The notes: generated by a model not told the origin, from the sequence alone. DNA of 64,000 nt from Micromonospora sp. WMMD1120 (GCF_029626235.1 NZ_JARUBO010000005.1:1954501-2018500); one strand, 5' to 3'. Counted from the first letter of the stretch, positions 36,001-43,825 are shown. Numbers and translations: made by a program.

Positions 36001-36110
36001 TCGTCGATGAGGTCGACGACCGTCTGGTGGATAGGACGTGGCCGGACTGGTCCGTTGAGAAGAGCGCCGAGCTGGGTGGGGCTGGGGCGCTCTGTCCGCG
36101 CGATGGTCAA
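33063..36110 (-). CDS. Single-module NRPS: adenylation, carrier and thioester reductase, no condensation domain
   Basis: Counting from the TTG at 36110 gives 1015 residues. The adenylation domain (about 30-520) has FTSGSTGLPK, NTYGPTE, YRTGD and NGKVD (Lys513). The carrier domain has LGGTSL with Ser570. The reductase domain (640-1015) has VGATGFIG and the YSQSK pair Tyr803/Lys807, so release as an aldehyde or alcohol is expected. Aligned to GrsA, the specificity positions read D-S-W-D-F-G-T-I-G-K; Asp at the fourth place is seen in lysine and arginine codes, so a basic amino acid is a weak guess. A Cys replaces the usual Gly in the PKG motif. The start is uncertain: ATG 36215 or further upstream are possible, but that DNA is AT-rich and promoter-like. 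Confidence 0.9.
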   Translation of the reverse strand: MTIARTERPSPTQLGALLNGPVRPRPIHQTVVDLIDETIRRHPDDTAVIHPTGTLTYRDVDRLADAVTADLLAVGARQGDFVALLLDDRVGLLVAMLGTMRSGAAFVPFDKTWPTLRQVRMLDGLRPVAAVGSTPPDGAPDLPVIDVRTTPTTLRRRVPTTGRARPDDPIYAFFTSGSTGLPKCAVNLHHGLVNRFLSMTERFAADGAVVLQNSAHTFDSSIWQLLWPLTRGGTVVIPDRTGILDFDATLAQIHRHGVTMTDFVPSIFDLLVERLEHRPQDRHLLASMRQVFIGGEAAKPHTVQAFRRMFADIRVTNTYGPTEASIGSVFHAVTDDDRQVIPLGLPLPNTSVLLLDQHGLPTPRGEIGEIHLAGVCLGAGYHGDVQRTRQVFVPNPYDEVAGDLLYRTGDFGWVREDGLLMFSGRRDAQVQIAGMRVDLGEVECAITTLPGVHQVKVIVDDAGASSTMVCFYSADRLVTEDALRGHVRAALPAALVPGRFVRLATLPLLSNGKVDQERLRRRLAGTAPKTAEPEAGYPADSVEARIAEIWARVLGFSANDDDFYCLGGTSLGAARLAVEFERAFGIRLDVRDLIRSATIAAQAELVRRGSPLPPPAVAPHELADDLRLGELGRMRVRRPGDRGSILLVGATGFIGSHVLAALSAHGDRPIVCLVRATDDEAARHRVASGLAAAGYRPAELTGWSALAGDLEKPHLGLVSADWRRLCRQVGTLVDAGGRVDTLRDYADLRTTNVHGLRTLIHLAGTHVRKRIISLSTTTVRHAPGAPLAESFLPRWSALPPDGYSQSKWVGEQLLRTATEQGVPCAVVRLGEVAAHARTGHANPRSSVTMMLRLCLRLGVRPPTGLHVDWTPVDLVARVVAALTDPVPPGTVLNVVAPGSVPVSDLLSRLRTDAGALPEVPYDRFLDRAADLVGDDETARCLAVLRPRSAAATDALTGVCHDALVGTDTVRAARLARDLGLDWATRRDAEIDTMIDRLTRAHRSVNRPHLSTATVQ

Positions 36111-36555
36111 GGTTTTTCTGAGGACACCACGGAGGCACCTCTCCCGAGCTGAAACAATATGCCGTTGCGGCGACACCGTAGGCAGGATTGATAGTCCCCG
36201 TTGACTCCAACGCATCGTAACTACGAAGTTTTGAAATTGTCTATGCATCGATAGTGGTGATTTACCACCGCCGAACAGGGCGAAGCGTCGATATCGGTAG
36301 TGTCGAATTTGCCCCGGTTGGTCGCTGGTGCGGCACCGGCCCGTCGCCAGGTCGTCAGTTTCCGCGGATAGCAGCGGAAACCCAATGCTGTCAACGATTC
36401 TCAGTCCTCGGGACCAACGATCTTGTGGTGTCGATCCCACTGTCGGGGCGGACCCGCCGGTCAGTGCTTTTGGATCTGGTCCGCAATCCTCGGAATCAGG
36501 TACGGTCCCACTGCCGCCACCCTGTCCTCCCGATACCTCGGGGAAACGAAGGGGT
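36111..36555. promoter_or_regulatory. Divergent control region between the NRPS operon and the binding-protein gene
   Basis: This 445-bp gap holds the only notably AT-rich stretch near the cluster (about 36140-36260), with candidate promoter sequences for the minus strand and a GGGAGAGG ribosome-site-like run at about 36137-36145. On the plus side there is a hairpin TTTCCGC-GGATAGCA-GCGGAAA (36359-36380). Short imperfect duplications around TCCCACTG occur near 36440 and 36510. I could not recognise a cobalamin riboswitch (no B12 box), although the adjacent operon needs B12. Confidence 0.45.
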
Positions 36556-37380
36556 ATGAATGTGATTGTCAACATGCCGGTTCGAATCGTCGGTCTTCTT
36601 CTTGGCGTCGGCGCGCTCGCCCTCGGCGCCGGATGCGCCAAAAAGGATCAGGGCGAGGTGCAGGGCAGCGGGGTCAAACTGATCAAGGCGGGCACCCTCA
36701 CCGTCTGCACCCACCTGCCGTACGCGCCGTTCCAGTCGAAGGACGCCAGGGGCGAGGTGGTCGGGTTCGACGTCGACGTGATGGAGTTGGTCGCCAAGAA
36801 GTTGGGCGTCAAGCAGGCGATCGTCGACACGCCGTTCGAGGGCATCAAGTCCGGTCAGGACCTGAACACCGGCAAGTGCGACGCCGCCGCCGCGGGCATG
36901 ACGATCACCGAGGAGCGGCAGAAGGTGATGGACTTCTCCGTCCCCTACTTCGATGCCACCCAGGCGATGCTGGTCAAGGTCGGCAAGCCGTACCGGTCGC
37001 TGGACGACCTGCGGGGCCGCAAGGTGGGCGTGCAGGCGGCGACCACGGGCCGTGACTACGCCCGCGGGTTCGAGAAGGAGAAGGGCCTCCAACTCGTCGA
37101 GTTCGAGGACCTCGCCGCCGAGCAGCAGGCGCTCGCCACCGGGCAGATCGAGGCCGCCATCAACGACCTGCCGGTCTGGGCCGAGTACATCAAGGAGAAC
37201 CCGGGCGGCTTCGAGGTGGCGGCCGAGTTCAACACCGGCGAGCAGTACGGCATCTCGGTGAAGAAGGGCGGCAACCCGGAGCTGCTCAGGACGATCAACG
37301 AGGAGTTGACCAGGGCGAAGCAGGACGGCACGTACGACACGCTCTACGAGAAGTGGATCGGCAGGAAGCCGAACGCCTGA
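36556..37380 (+). CDS. Orphan amino-acid-binding lipoprotein (ABC solute-binding protein, family 3)
   Basis: This 274-residue lipoprotein has a lipobox ending LGAGC (Cys near residue 27), then a periplasmic-binding fold of the polar-amino-acid type. Marks include GTLTVCTHLPYAPFQSKD, GFDVDVMELVAKKLGV, MTITEERQKVMDFSVPYFDATQ and VGVQAATTGRDYA. It would bind an amino acid or similar ligand outside the cell and deliver it to a permease. No permease or ATPase gene lies nearby. It is divergent from the NRPS operon and precedes the carboxyltransferase gene. A role in product or precursor uptake is speculation. Confidence 0.85.
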   Translation: MNVIVNMPVRIVGLLLGVGALALGAGCAKKDQGEVQGSGVKLIKAGTLTVCTHLPYAPFQSKDARGEVVGFDVDVMELVAKKLGVKQAIVDTPFEGIKSGQDLNTGKCDAAAAGMTITEERQKVMDFSVPYFDATQAMLVKVGKPYRSLDDLRGRKVGVQAATTGRDYARGFEKEKGLQLVEFEDLAAEQQALATGQIEAAINDLPVWAEYIKENPGGFEVAAEFNTGEQYGISVKKGGNPELLRTINEELTRAKQDGTYDTLYEKWIGRKPNA

Positions 37381-37398
37381 GCCGTCCCGCCACGCCGT

Positions 37399-37415
37399 CC
37401 GCGCGCCGCGCGCGG
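37399..37415 (+). terminator. Weak GC hairpin after the binding-protein gene
   Basis: CCGCGCG-CCG-CGCGCGG forms a 7-bp stem with a three-base loop, 18 bp past the stop codon. There is no T-run, and it may be incidental in such GC-rich sequence. Confidence 0.3.
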
Positions 37416-37449
37416 CGGTTGGCCGTCGCGGCTTTCCCGGGTACGTTAG

Positions 37450-37466
37450 CCTAACGATCGTTTAGG
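37450..37466. promoter_or_regulatory. TetR-type operator candidate upstream of the acyl-CoA carboxylase beta gene
   Basis: CCTAACGATCGTTTAGG contains the perfect 10-bp palindrome AACGATCGTT (37453-37462) with CCTAA/TTAGG outside it. It lies 57 bp before the GTG start in a locally AT-richer stretch. Such ACG-N-CGT palindromes are typical TetR operators; the TetR at 18864 is one candidate binder. Confidence 0.55.
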
Positions 37467-37522
37467 TCGGTCGGCGTGCCCAGCGCGGCTGCCGGCCGGG
37501 GTGGCGGCAGTAGGGGGTCGGC

Positions 37523-39055
37523 GTGACGCTCGACGGTGAGGCGCTGGAACAGCTGCGCAAGCGGGCCCGGTCCGGCGGCGCGGACAAGTACCACGCCGCC
37601 AACGCGGCCAAGGGCAAGCTCTTCGCCCGGGAGCGGGTCGCGCTCCTGGTCGACGAGGGTTCGTTCGTCGAGGACGGCCTCTACGCCAACGCGCTCGCCG
37701 ACGGGTTGCCCGCCGACGGCGTGGTCACCGGCACGGCCACCATCGACGGCCGGCAGGTCTGCCTGATGGCCAACGACTCCACGGTCAAGGCCGGCAGCTG
37801 GGGCGCCCGCACCGTCGAGAAGATCATCCGGATCATCGAGCGGGCGTACGGCGCCGGCGTGCCGATGGTCTACCTGGTCGACTCGGCCGGCGCCCGGATC
37901 ACCGACCAGGTCGACCTCTTCCCCGGCCGCCGCGGCGCCGGCAAGATCTTCTGGAACCAGGTCCGCGCCTCCGGCTCGATCCCGCAGGTCTGCGCGCTGT
38001 TCGGCCCGAGCGCCGCCGGTGGGGCGTACATTCCGGCGTTCTGCGACGTGGTGGCGCTCGTCGACGGCAACGCGAGCATGTATCTCGGCTCCGATCGCAT
38101 GGTCGAGATGGTGACCGGCGAGAAGACCACCCTGGAGGCGATGGGCGGGGCCAGGGTGCACACCGCCGAGTCCGGCGTCGGGCACTTCCTCTGCAAGACC
38201 GAGGCCGACGCGCTCGACGTGGTGAAGACCTACCTGTCGTACCTCCCGGCGAACTGGACCCAGACGCCGCCGGCCGCGCCGGCCGTCCCCGCGCCCGCGA
38301 AGGCCGACCTGGCCGCGCTGGTGCCGGCCAGCGAGCGGCAGGCGTTCGACATGCGGCGGTACGCCAGGGGCCTGCTCGACGAGGGTTCCTTCTTCGAGAT
38401 CCAGGCCCTCTGGGCCAAGGAGCTGACCATCGGCTTCGGCCGCCTGGACGGGCAGGTCGTCGGCGTGGTCGGCAACAACTCGATGTTCAAGGGCGGCGTG
38501 CTCTTCGTCGACTCGGCCGACAAGGCCACCCGCTTCGTGCAGCTCTGCGACGCGTTCAACGTGCCCCTGCTGTTCCTCAGCGACGTGCCCGGGTTCATGG
38601 TGGGCAGCGCCGTGGAGAAGCAGGGCATCATCCGGCACGGCGCCAAGATGATCACCGCGATCTCCGAGGCGACGGTGCCGAAGATCTGCGTGGTGGTCCG
38701 CAAGGCGTACGGCGCGGGCCTCTACGCGATGGCCGGCCCCGGGTTCGAGCCGGACGCCACCATTGCGCTGCCGACCGCGAAGATCGCGGTGATGGGGGCC
38801 GAGGCCGCTGTGAACGCCGTCTACGCCAACAAGATCGCCGCTATTCCGGACGAGGACGAGCGGGCCGCCTTCGTCGCCGCCAAGCGCGCCGAGTACGAGC
38901 AGGACATCGACGTCGTCCGGCTCGCCAGCGAACTGGTCGTGGACGCCATCGTCGAGCCGCACGACCTGCGCGCCGAACTGGTCCGGCGGTTCGCGGCCGC
39001 GCGGACGAAGGACCGGCACTTCTCCCGCCGCAGGCACGGCGTCACCCCGGTCTGA
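37523..39055 (+). CDS. Acyl-CoA carboxylase beta (carboxyltransferase) subunit, probably methylcrotonyl-CoA type
   Basis: This 510-residue crotonase-superfold enzyme has paired carboxyltransferase halves. It transfers CO2 from carboxybiotin to an acyl-CoA. Marks include VYLVDSAGARITDQVDLFPGRRGAG, the acyl-CoA oxyanion region GPSAAGGAYIPAFCD, and in the C-terminal half LFLSDVPGFMVG and KAYGAGLYAMAGPGFEPD. The start is GTG. Neighbours (HMG-CoA lyase and biotin carboxylase across the insertion, acyl-CoA dehydrogenase after it) suggest methylcrotonyl-CoA, though propionyl- or acetyl-CoA cannot be excluded from sequence alone. It is followed 78 bp later by the dehydrogenase. Confidence 0.9.
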   Translation: MTLDGEALEQLRKRARSGGADKYHAANAAKGKLFARERVALLVDEGSFVEDGLYANALADGLPADGVVTGTATIDGRQVCLMANDSTVKAGSWGARTVEKIIRIIERAYGAGVPMVYLVDSAGARITDQVDLFPGRRGAGKIFWNQVRASGSIPQVCALFGPSAAGGAYIPAFCDVVALVDGNASMYLGSDRMVEMVTGEKTTLEAMGGARVHTAESGVGHFLCKTEADALDVVKTYLSYLPANWTQTPPAAPAVPAPAKADLAALVPASERQAFDMRRYARGLLDEGSFFEIQALWAKELTIGFGRLDGQVVGVVGNNSMFKGGVLFVDSADKATRFVQLCDAFNVPLLFLSDVPGFMVGSAVEKQGIIRHGAKMITAISEATVPKICVVVRKAYGAGLYAMAGPGFEPDATIALPTAKIAVMGAEAAVNAVYANKIAAIPDEDERAAFVAAKRAEYEQDIDVVRLASELVVDAIVEPHDLRAELVRRFAAARTKDRHFSRRRHGVTPV

Positions 39056-39133
39056 CAGTCGACCACCGCCCCACAGCGACCCCGTCCCGGCGTCACGAGC
39101 GCCCGGGGCGGACCGTCCTTACAGGAGGATGAG

Positions 39134-40282
39134 ATGGACTTTCGGCTCACCGACGAACAAGCGGCGCTGCGGGAGAGTGTGCGGGAATTCGCGCGCGAGG
39201 TCGTCGCCCCGGTCATCGCCGAGCACTACGAGAAGCACACCTTCCCGTACGAGGTGATCCGGCAGATGGGCAAGATGGGCCTTTTCGGCCTGCCCTTCGA
39301 CGAGGAGCACGGCGGCATGGGCGGCGACTACTTCGCGCTCTGCCTGGCGCTGGAGGAGCTGGCCCGGGTCGATTCCAGCGTGGCCATCACGCTGGAGGCG
39401 GCGGTCTCGCTGGGCGCGATGCCGATCTACCGCTTCGGCACCGCGGAGCAGAAGGCGACCTGGTTGCCCCGGCTGCTCAGCGGTGAGGCGCTCGCCGGCT
39501 TCGGGCTAACCGAGCCCGGCACCGGCTCGGACGCCGCCGGCACCCAGACGCGGGCGGTACTGGACGGCGACGAGTGGGTGATCAACGGCTCGAAGGCGTT
39601 CATCACGAACTCGGGGACCGACATCACGGCGATGGTCACCGTCACCGCGGTCACCGGCACGAACCCGGACGGCTCCAAGGAGCTGTCGACGATCATCGTG
39701 CCGACCGGCACTCCCGGGTTCACCGTCGCGCCGGGCTACTCCAAGGTGGGCTGGACCGCCTCGGACACCCACGAGCTCACCTTCGACGACTGTCGGGTGC
39801 CGGCCGCGAACCTGCTGGGCGCACGGGGTCGGGGCTTCGCCCAGTTCCTGCGCATCCTGGACGAGGGCCGGATCGCCATCGCCGCGTTGGCGGTCGGGCT
39901 CGCGCAGGGCTGCGTCGACGAGTCGATCACGTACGCGAAGGAGCGGCACGCCTTCGGGCAGCCGATCGGCGCGAACCAGGCCATCCAGTTCAAGATCGCG
40001 GACATGGAGTTGAAGGCGCACACCGCCCGGTTGGCCTACTACGACGCCGCCGCGCGGATGCTCGCCGGTGAGCCGTTCAAGCGGCAGGCGGCCATCGCCA
40101 AGCTGCACGCCAGCACGATCGCCGTCGACAACGCCCGGGAGGCCACCCAGATCCACGGCGGCTACGGCTTCATGAACGAGTACCCGGTGGCCCGCTTCTG
40201 GCGGGACTCCAAGATCCTGGAGATCGGCGAGGGCACCAGCGAGGTGCAGCGGATGATCATCGCTCGCGATCTCGGTCTCTGA
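39134..40282 (+). CDS. Acyl-CoA dehydrogenase
   Basis: This 382-residue FAD enzyme oxidises an acyl-CoA to the enoyl-CoA. It carries the family signatures GFGLTEPGTGSDAAG and QIHGGYGFMNEYPVARFWRDSK. The catalytic-base position near the C-terminus reads GEGTSEVQ, that is Glu at the medium/short-chain site. Isovaleryl-CoA dehydrogenases usually have a non-acidic residue there and place the Glu elsewhere. The enzyme is therefore better called a short or branched-chain acyl-CoA dehydrogenase, despite its leucine-pathway neighbours. The ATG follows AGGAGGATGAG. Confidence 0.92.
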   Translation: MDFRLTDEQAALRESVREFAREVVAPVIAEHYEKHTFPYEVIRQMGKMGLFGLPFDEEHGGMGGDYFALCLALEELARVDSSVAITLEAAVSLGAMPIYRFGTAEQKATWLPRLLSGEALAGFGLTEPGTGSDAAGTQTRAVLDGDEWVINGSKAFITNSGTDITAMVTVTAVTGTNPDGSKELSTIIVPTGTPGFTVAPGYSKVGWTASDTHELTFDDCRVPAANLLGARGRGFAQFLRILDEGRIAIAALAVGLAQGCVDESITYAKERHAFGQPIGANQAIQFKIADMELKAHTARLAYYDAAARMLAGEPFKRQAAIAKLHASTIAVDNAREATQIHGGYGFMNEYPVARFWRDSKILEIGEGTSEVQRMIIARDLGL

Positions 40283-40415
40283 CCGGTTCAGCGCGGCCAC
40301 TCCACCGGCCGTACCGGGTGGGCTGACCGTACGGCTGTCGGATATCGGCGAGCGGACGTCAGTAGCCCGACGTTCGACTGCCGATGGTCGGGGGCCATCC
40401 GTACTCTTCGTGCCC

Positions 40416-43052
40416 ATGACTCCGGATCACGACCGGTCGCGGAGCCCGGCTGGTCGTACCACACTGCCGGAGCTGCTCCGCGGGCATCGACGGGCCGCCG
40501 GCCTGACCCAGGCCGAGCTGGCCTTTCGGGCCGGCGTGGGCGTACGGACCGTACGGGACCTGGAGCGCGGCCGATCGAACCGGCCACAACGCACCACCGT
40601 CGAGCTGCTCGCCGGGGCGCTGGCGCTGACCGGCGTCAGCCGGGCGGCGTTCCTCGTCGCGGCCCGCGGCGCCGGCACCGAGTCCAGCTCGCCGGAGACC
40701 GGCTCGACGGCGTTCGCGGTAAGTGGCAGCCAGACCACCGAGGCGGTACCGGTCAGTCCACCGGTGGCCCTGCCGCCGCCGGTCGCGCTCATCGGCCGGG
40801 AGCGTGACCTCACCGAGCTGACCGGGATGCTGGCAGCGGAGCGCGGACCCCGACTGGTGAGCCTTGTCGGCCTGGCCGGAGTCGGCAAGACCGCCCTGGC
40901 GACGTCGGTGGCGCACCTGGTCGCCTCCGCCTACCCGGCCGGCGTGGCCGGCGTGCTGATCGGTGAGGGCTCGGACGGGCCGGACGTCCTCGTCGCCTCG
41001 ATGTCCGTCCTCGGTGGGGCTCGGCTGCCGGAACTCGTCGCCCGGCTCGCCGGCCGGCCGGCGCTGTTGGTGATGGACGCTGTGGAGCGTGCCCCGGGTC
41101 CGGTGGCCGCGACCCTGCACCAACTGATCGGCGCGGTGCCCGCGCTGCGGGTGCTGGCGACCGGGCGACACCCGGTCGGGCTTTCGGGCGAGCGGGTCTG
41201 GCCCGTCACGCCACTCGACGTGCCACCACCGGACGCCGAACACGACGGGCCGTCCGCGCACGAGGCGTCGCCGGCGGTCGAGTTGTTCACCGCCCGGCTC
41301 GCGCAGGTGCGCCGCGAGCCGCCCACCCCGGACGAACTGCCCGCGCTCGCCGCGCTGGTGCGCCGGTTGGGTGGACTGCCGCTGGCCATCGAGCTGATGG
41401 CCGCCCGGGGTCGGCTCCTCGACCTCACCGAGTTGCTCGACAGGTACGGCGACCGGGTGCTCGACCTCGCCACGAAGGAGATGTCGGCGCATCCCGGCTG
41501 GGACGTACCGGAGAATCACCGCGCGGACGGGACGGTGGCGGTCACCCTCCGGGACGCTGTCGCCTTCAGCTACCGGCTGCTGGCGCCGAACGAGCGGGCC
41601 GCGCTGCGCCAACTCGCCGTGTTCGGCAACCGCTGGTCCGTGGAGTTGGCCGAGGAGATGCTCGCCGACGAGGGCGACCCGGACGGCACCGTGGCGATCG
41701 ATCCGGTCCCGCTGCTGGACCGGTTCGTCGAGCTGGGGCTGCTGAGCGTACGCGGGGCCGGAGCGTTCCGGTTCCGGCTGCTCGACGCGGTACGGGACTA
41801 CGCCGTCGAGCAGGCGGCCGGCGCCGGCGAGCTGCCCGGCATCCGGCGTCGGCACGCCGAGGTGATCGCGCGTCTGGTGGCACGGACCGCCACCGACCTG
41901 GTCGGTCCACGGTTGCCCGACGCGGTGCACCGGCTGGACGAGATGACCAGTGACATCAGCTCGTCGCTGGCACACGCGGTCGGCGACGACCCGCTGACCG
42001 CGCTCCGGCTGGCGGCGTGCCTCACGCGTTGGTGGCGGTTGCGCGGGCGCGACGTCGTCGGGCGGCAGTGGCTCCGGCGGCTGTTGGCCGACCCGCGTAC
42101 CGCCGACGCCGATCCCCTCCTGCGTGCCTGGGCGAGTCTCGGGGTGGCCCGGTTGGCGGCCGAGCACGGTGCCGGCGCCGAGGAGTTGTCGACGGCGCGA
42201 TCGGCGTTGGACATCTTCCGGCAGCTCGGCGACATCACCGGGGAGTTGGAGGCGCGCAACGTGCTCGACACGTTGCTCGTCTCCGTGGGGCGGCAGGACG
42301 AGGCGCGCGAGCAGGCCGAGGCGGTGCTGCGGTTGGCCGCCCGTAACGGTCGTACGCGGGATCTCGCGGTGGCCCAGAACAGCCTCGCCTGGCACGAGAT
42401 CCGATCAGGTGACCTGGCCGCGGCCCGCCGCCGACTGGCCGCCGTGGACCGACTCGCCGCCGAGAGCGGGGAACAGCGACTGCGGGTGTTGGGCTGGGCC
42501 AACCGGGCCGAGGTCGCCCGCCTGGAGGGCCGGTACGCGGACGCCATCGACCAGGGGCGCGGCGCGATCGCCGCGTTGACGGAGCTGGGTGATCCCGGGC
42601 GCCGCCGTCGGGTGCTCGGCACCGTCGGTTTGGCGCTCGCCCAGGACGGGCGGGTGGCCGAGGCGACCGAGGTGCTGGCCGAGTTGCGGGCAGGTTCGGC
42701 GGCTGCCGTACCCATGGGTAGGGCGGTGCCGCGACCCCGGTCGGACGACGCGAGCCTGACCTGGGGAGGACCCGAGGCGGGGCTCTGCGCGTTGATCGAG
42801 GGCAACCTGGCGCTGCACCGGGGTGATCGGGAGTTGGCCGCCGAGTGGTTCGCCGCCGCGGCCGACGACGCGGGTCAGGAGCGCCGCGACGCGGTGGAGG
42901 CGCTGGTGGGACTGGCAGCGAGCACCGCGGATCTGGCGGTGCTCGATCGGCTGGAACGGGTCTGCCAGGCGAACGGCATCCGGCTGTTGCCGCAGGAGTC
43001 CGGGTTGCTCTACGCGTTGATCGCCGCTCGGGGCGGGCCGGCGGTCCAGTAG
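40416..43052 (+). CDS. XRE-type HTH regulator with NB-ARC/AAA ATPase and TPR-like repeats
   Basis: This 878-residue STAND-type protein has an N-terminal helix-turn-helix (about 18-70, LRGHRRAAGLTQAELAFRAGVGVRTVRDLERG). An ATPase module at about 125-430 has the P-loop GLAGVGKTAL and the GLPLAIELMAARG motif of the ARC region. The C-terminal half is alanine- and leucine-rich helical repeats likely to be TPR. Such proteins are ATP-dependent switches controlling secondary metabolism or stress genes. It has no clear partner; it starts 133 bp after the dehydrogenase. Start ATG 40416 (GTG at 40410 is possible). Confidence 0.88.
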   Translation: MTPDHDRSRSPAGRTTLPELLRGHRRAAGLTQAELAFRAGVGVRTVRDLERGRSNRPQRTTVELLAGALALTGVSRAAFLVAARGAGTESSSPETGSTAFAVSGSQTTEAVPVSPPVALPPPVALIGRERDLTELTGMLAAERGPRLVSLVGLAGVGKTALATSVAHLVASAYPAGVAGVLIGEGSDGPDVLVASMSVLGGARLPELVARLAGRPALLVMDAVERAPGPVAATLHQLIGAVPALRVLATGRHPVGLSGERVWPVTPLDVPPPDAEHDGPSAHEASPAVELFTARLAQVRREPPTPDELPALAALVRRLGGLPLAIELMAARGRLLDLTELLDRYGDRVLDLATKEMSAHPGWDVPENHRADGTVAVTLRDAVAFSYRLLAPNERAALRQLAVFGNRWSVELAEEMLADEGDPDGTVAIDPVPLLDRFVELGLLSVRGAGAFRFRLLDAVRDYAVEQAAGAGELPGIRRRHAEVIARLVARTATDLVGPRLPDAVHRLDEMTSDISSSLAHAVGDDPLTALRLAACLTRWWRLRGRDVVGRQWLRRLLADPRTADADPLLRAWASLGVARLAAEHGAGAEELSTARSALDIFRQLGDITGELEARNVLDTLLVSVGRQDEAREQAEAVLRLAARNGRTRDLAVAQNSLAWHEIRSGDLAAARRRLAAVDRLAAESGEQRLRVLGWANRAEVARLEGRYADAIDQGRGAIAALTELGDPGRRRRVLGTVGLALAQDGRVAEATEVLAELRAGSAAAVPMGRAVPRPRSDDASLTWGGPEAGLCALIEGNLALHRGDRELAAEWFAAAADDAGQERRDAVEALVGLAASTADLAVLDRLERVCQANGIRLLPQESGLLYALIAARGGPAVQ

Positions 43053-43287
43053 GCGAGCACGCCGACGGGACGGGAACCGCTCGGGCCGGGAGAGTGGCGC
43101 GGGCGAAGAGCCCCCTTGGTGCTACCCCTCGCTGATCGCCCGCGCCGTCACCCCCCGGTGATCCCCGGTGCTCGAAGCCTGCCACCGCGCCAGTGGCGGA
43201 AAGTCGGCTTAGGTCGAATTCTCCGGCTTGGCCGGCCCAGTTCTGCCGGTCTTTCTGCCGGTGCCGCCGTCCGTCGACATCCGGCTC

Positions 43288-43806
43288 TCAGGCCCGGGTG
43301 GCGCCATCGGTGGTGGCGGCCAACTGCTCCGGACTGACGTCGTCGCTGCCGGCGGTGGCGCACGGGTGCGCGGCGTCGCGGACCCGGCGCAGCCCGTCCA
43401 GGAGCGCCGCCAGCGCGTCGGGGCTGAGCTGGCCGGTGAACCACTGCTCGATGATCTGGAGGTGACCGGGCAGCGTCTCGTTCAGGCGCTGCATCCCGGC
43501 CGCGGTGACGACCGCGTAGGAGCTGCGCCTGTCGTTCGGACAGGCCCGCCGGGTGAGCAGGCCGTCGCGTTCCATCCGGTCCACCACCCTCGTCACTCCG
43601 CTCGTCGACAGGGAGGTCTGGGCGGCGAGGTCGGTCATGCGTAGTTGGTTGCCCGGCGAGCGGGCCAGTCGGGTGATGACCTCGAACTCGACCGCGGAGA
43701 GGCCGTGCTCCTCGAGTTGGGCGGTGAACCGGGCCGACAGCCCGGCGTGGGCCTCGAAGAGCAGGCCGACGGCGGTGATCCGGGGATCGTCGAAGACGTT
43801 GGTCAC
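43288..43806 (-). CDS. MarR-family regulator divergent from yceI
   Basis: This 172-residue winged-helix regulator has HTH and wing at about 45-105 (RMTDLAAQTSLSTSGVTRVVDRMERDGLLTRR, then CPNDRRSSYAVVTAAG), matching the MarR DNA-binding lobe. It starts with GTG at 43806. It is divergent from the YceI gene, an arrangement common in actinomycetes. The gap holds a palindrome at 43845-43863 over the likely promoter, so it probably represses yceI and itself. The ligand is unknown. The 235 bp between it and the NB-ARC gene show no clear element. Confidence 0.9.
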   Translation of the reverse strand: MTNVFDDPRITAVGLLFEAHAGLSARFTAQLEEHGLSAVEFEVITRLARSPGNQLRMTDLAAQTSLSTSGVTRVVDRMERDGLLTRRACPNDRRSSYAVVTAAGMQRLNETLPGHLQIIEQWFTGQLSPDALAALLDGLRRVRDAAHPCATAGSDDVSPEQLAATTDGATRA

Positions 43807-43825
43807 TCGTTCATCCTACCAGTAC

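Noticed and set aside
36111..36555. Cobalamin riboswitch
   Set aside because: I looked for the B12 box and the GCCACTG-type core and did not find a convincing set; a covariance search would be decisive.
36111..36641. N-terminal extension of the NRPS by 177 codons
   Set aside because: The extra sequence runs through AT-rich, promoter-like DNA and the start of the divergent lipoprotein gene. It has no domain, so I treated it as non-coding.
43053..43287. Possible small gene between the NB-ARC regulator and marR
   Set aside because: The frames are short and Arg/Pro-rich, and no ribosome-binding site or conserved-looking protein was found.
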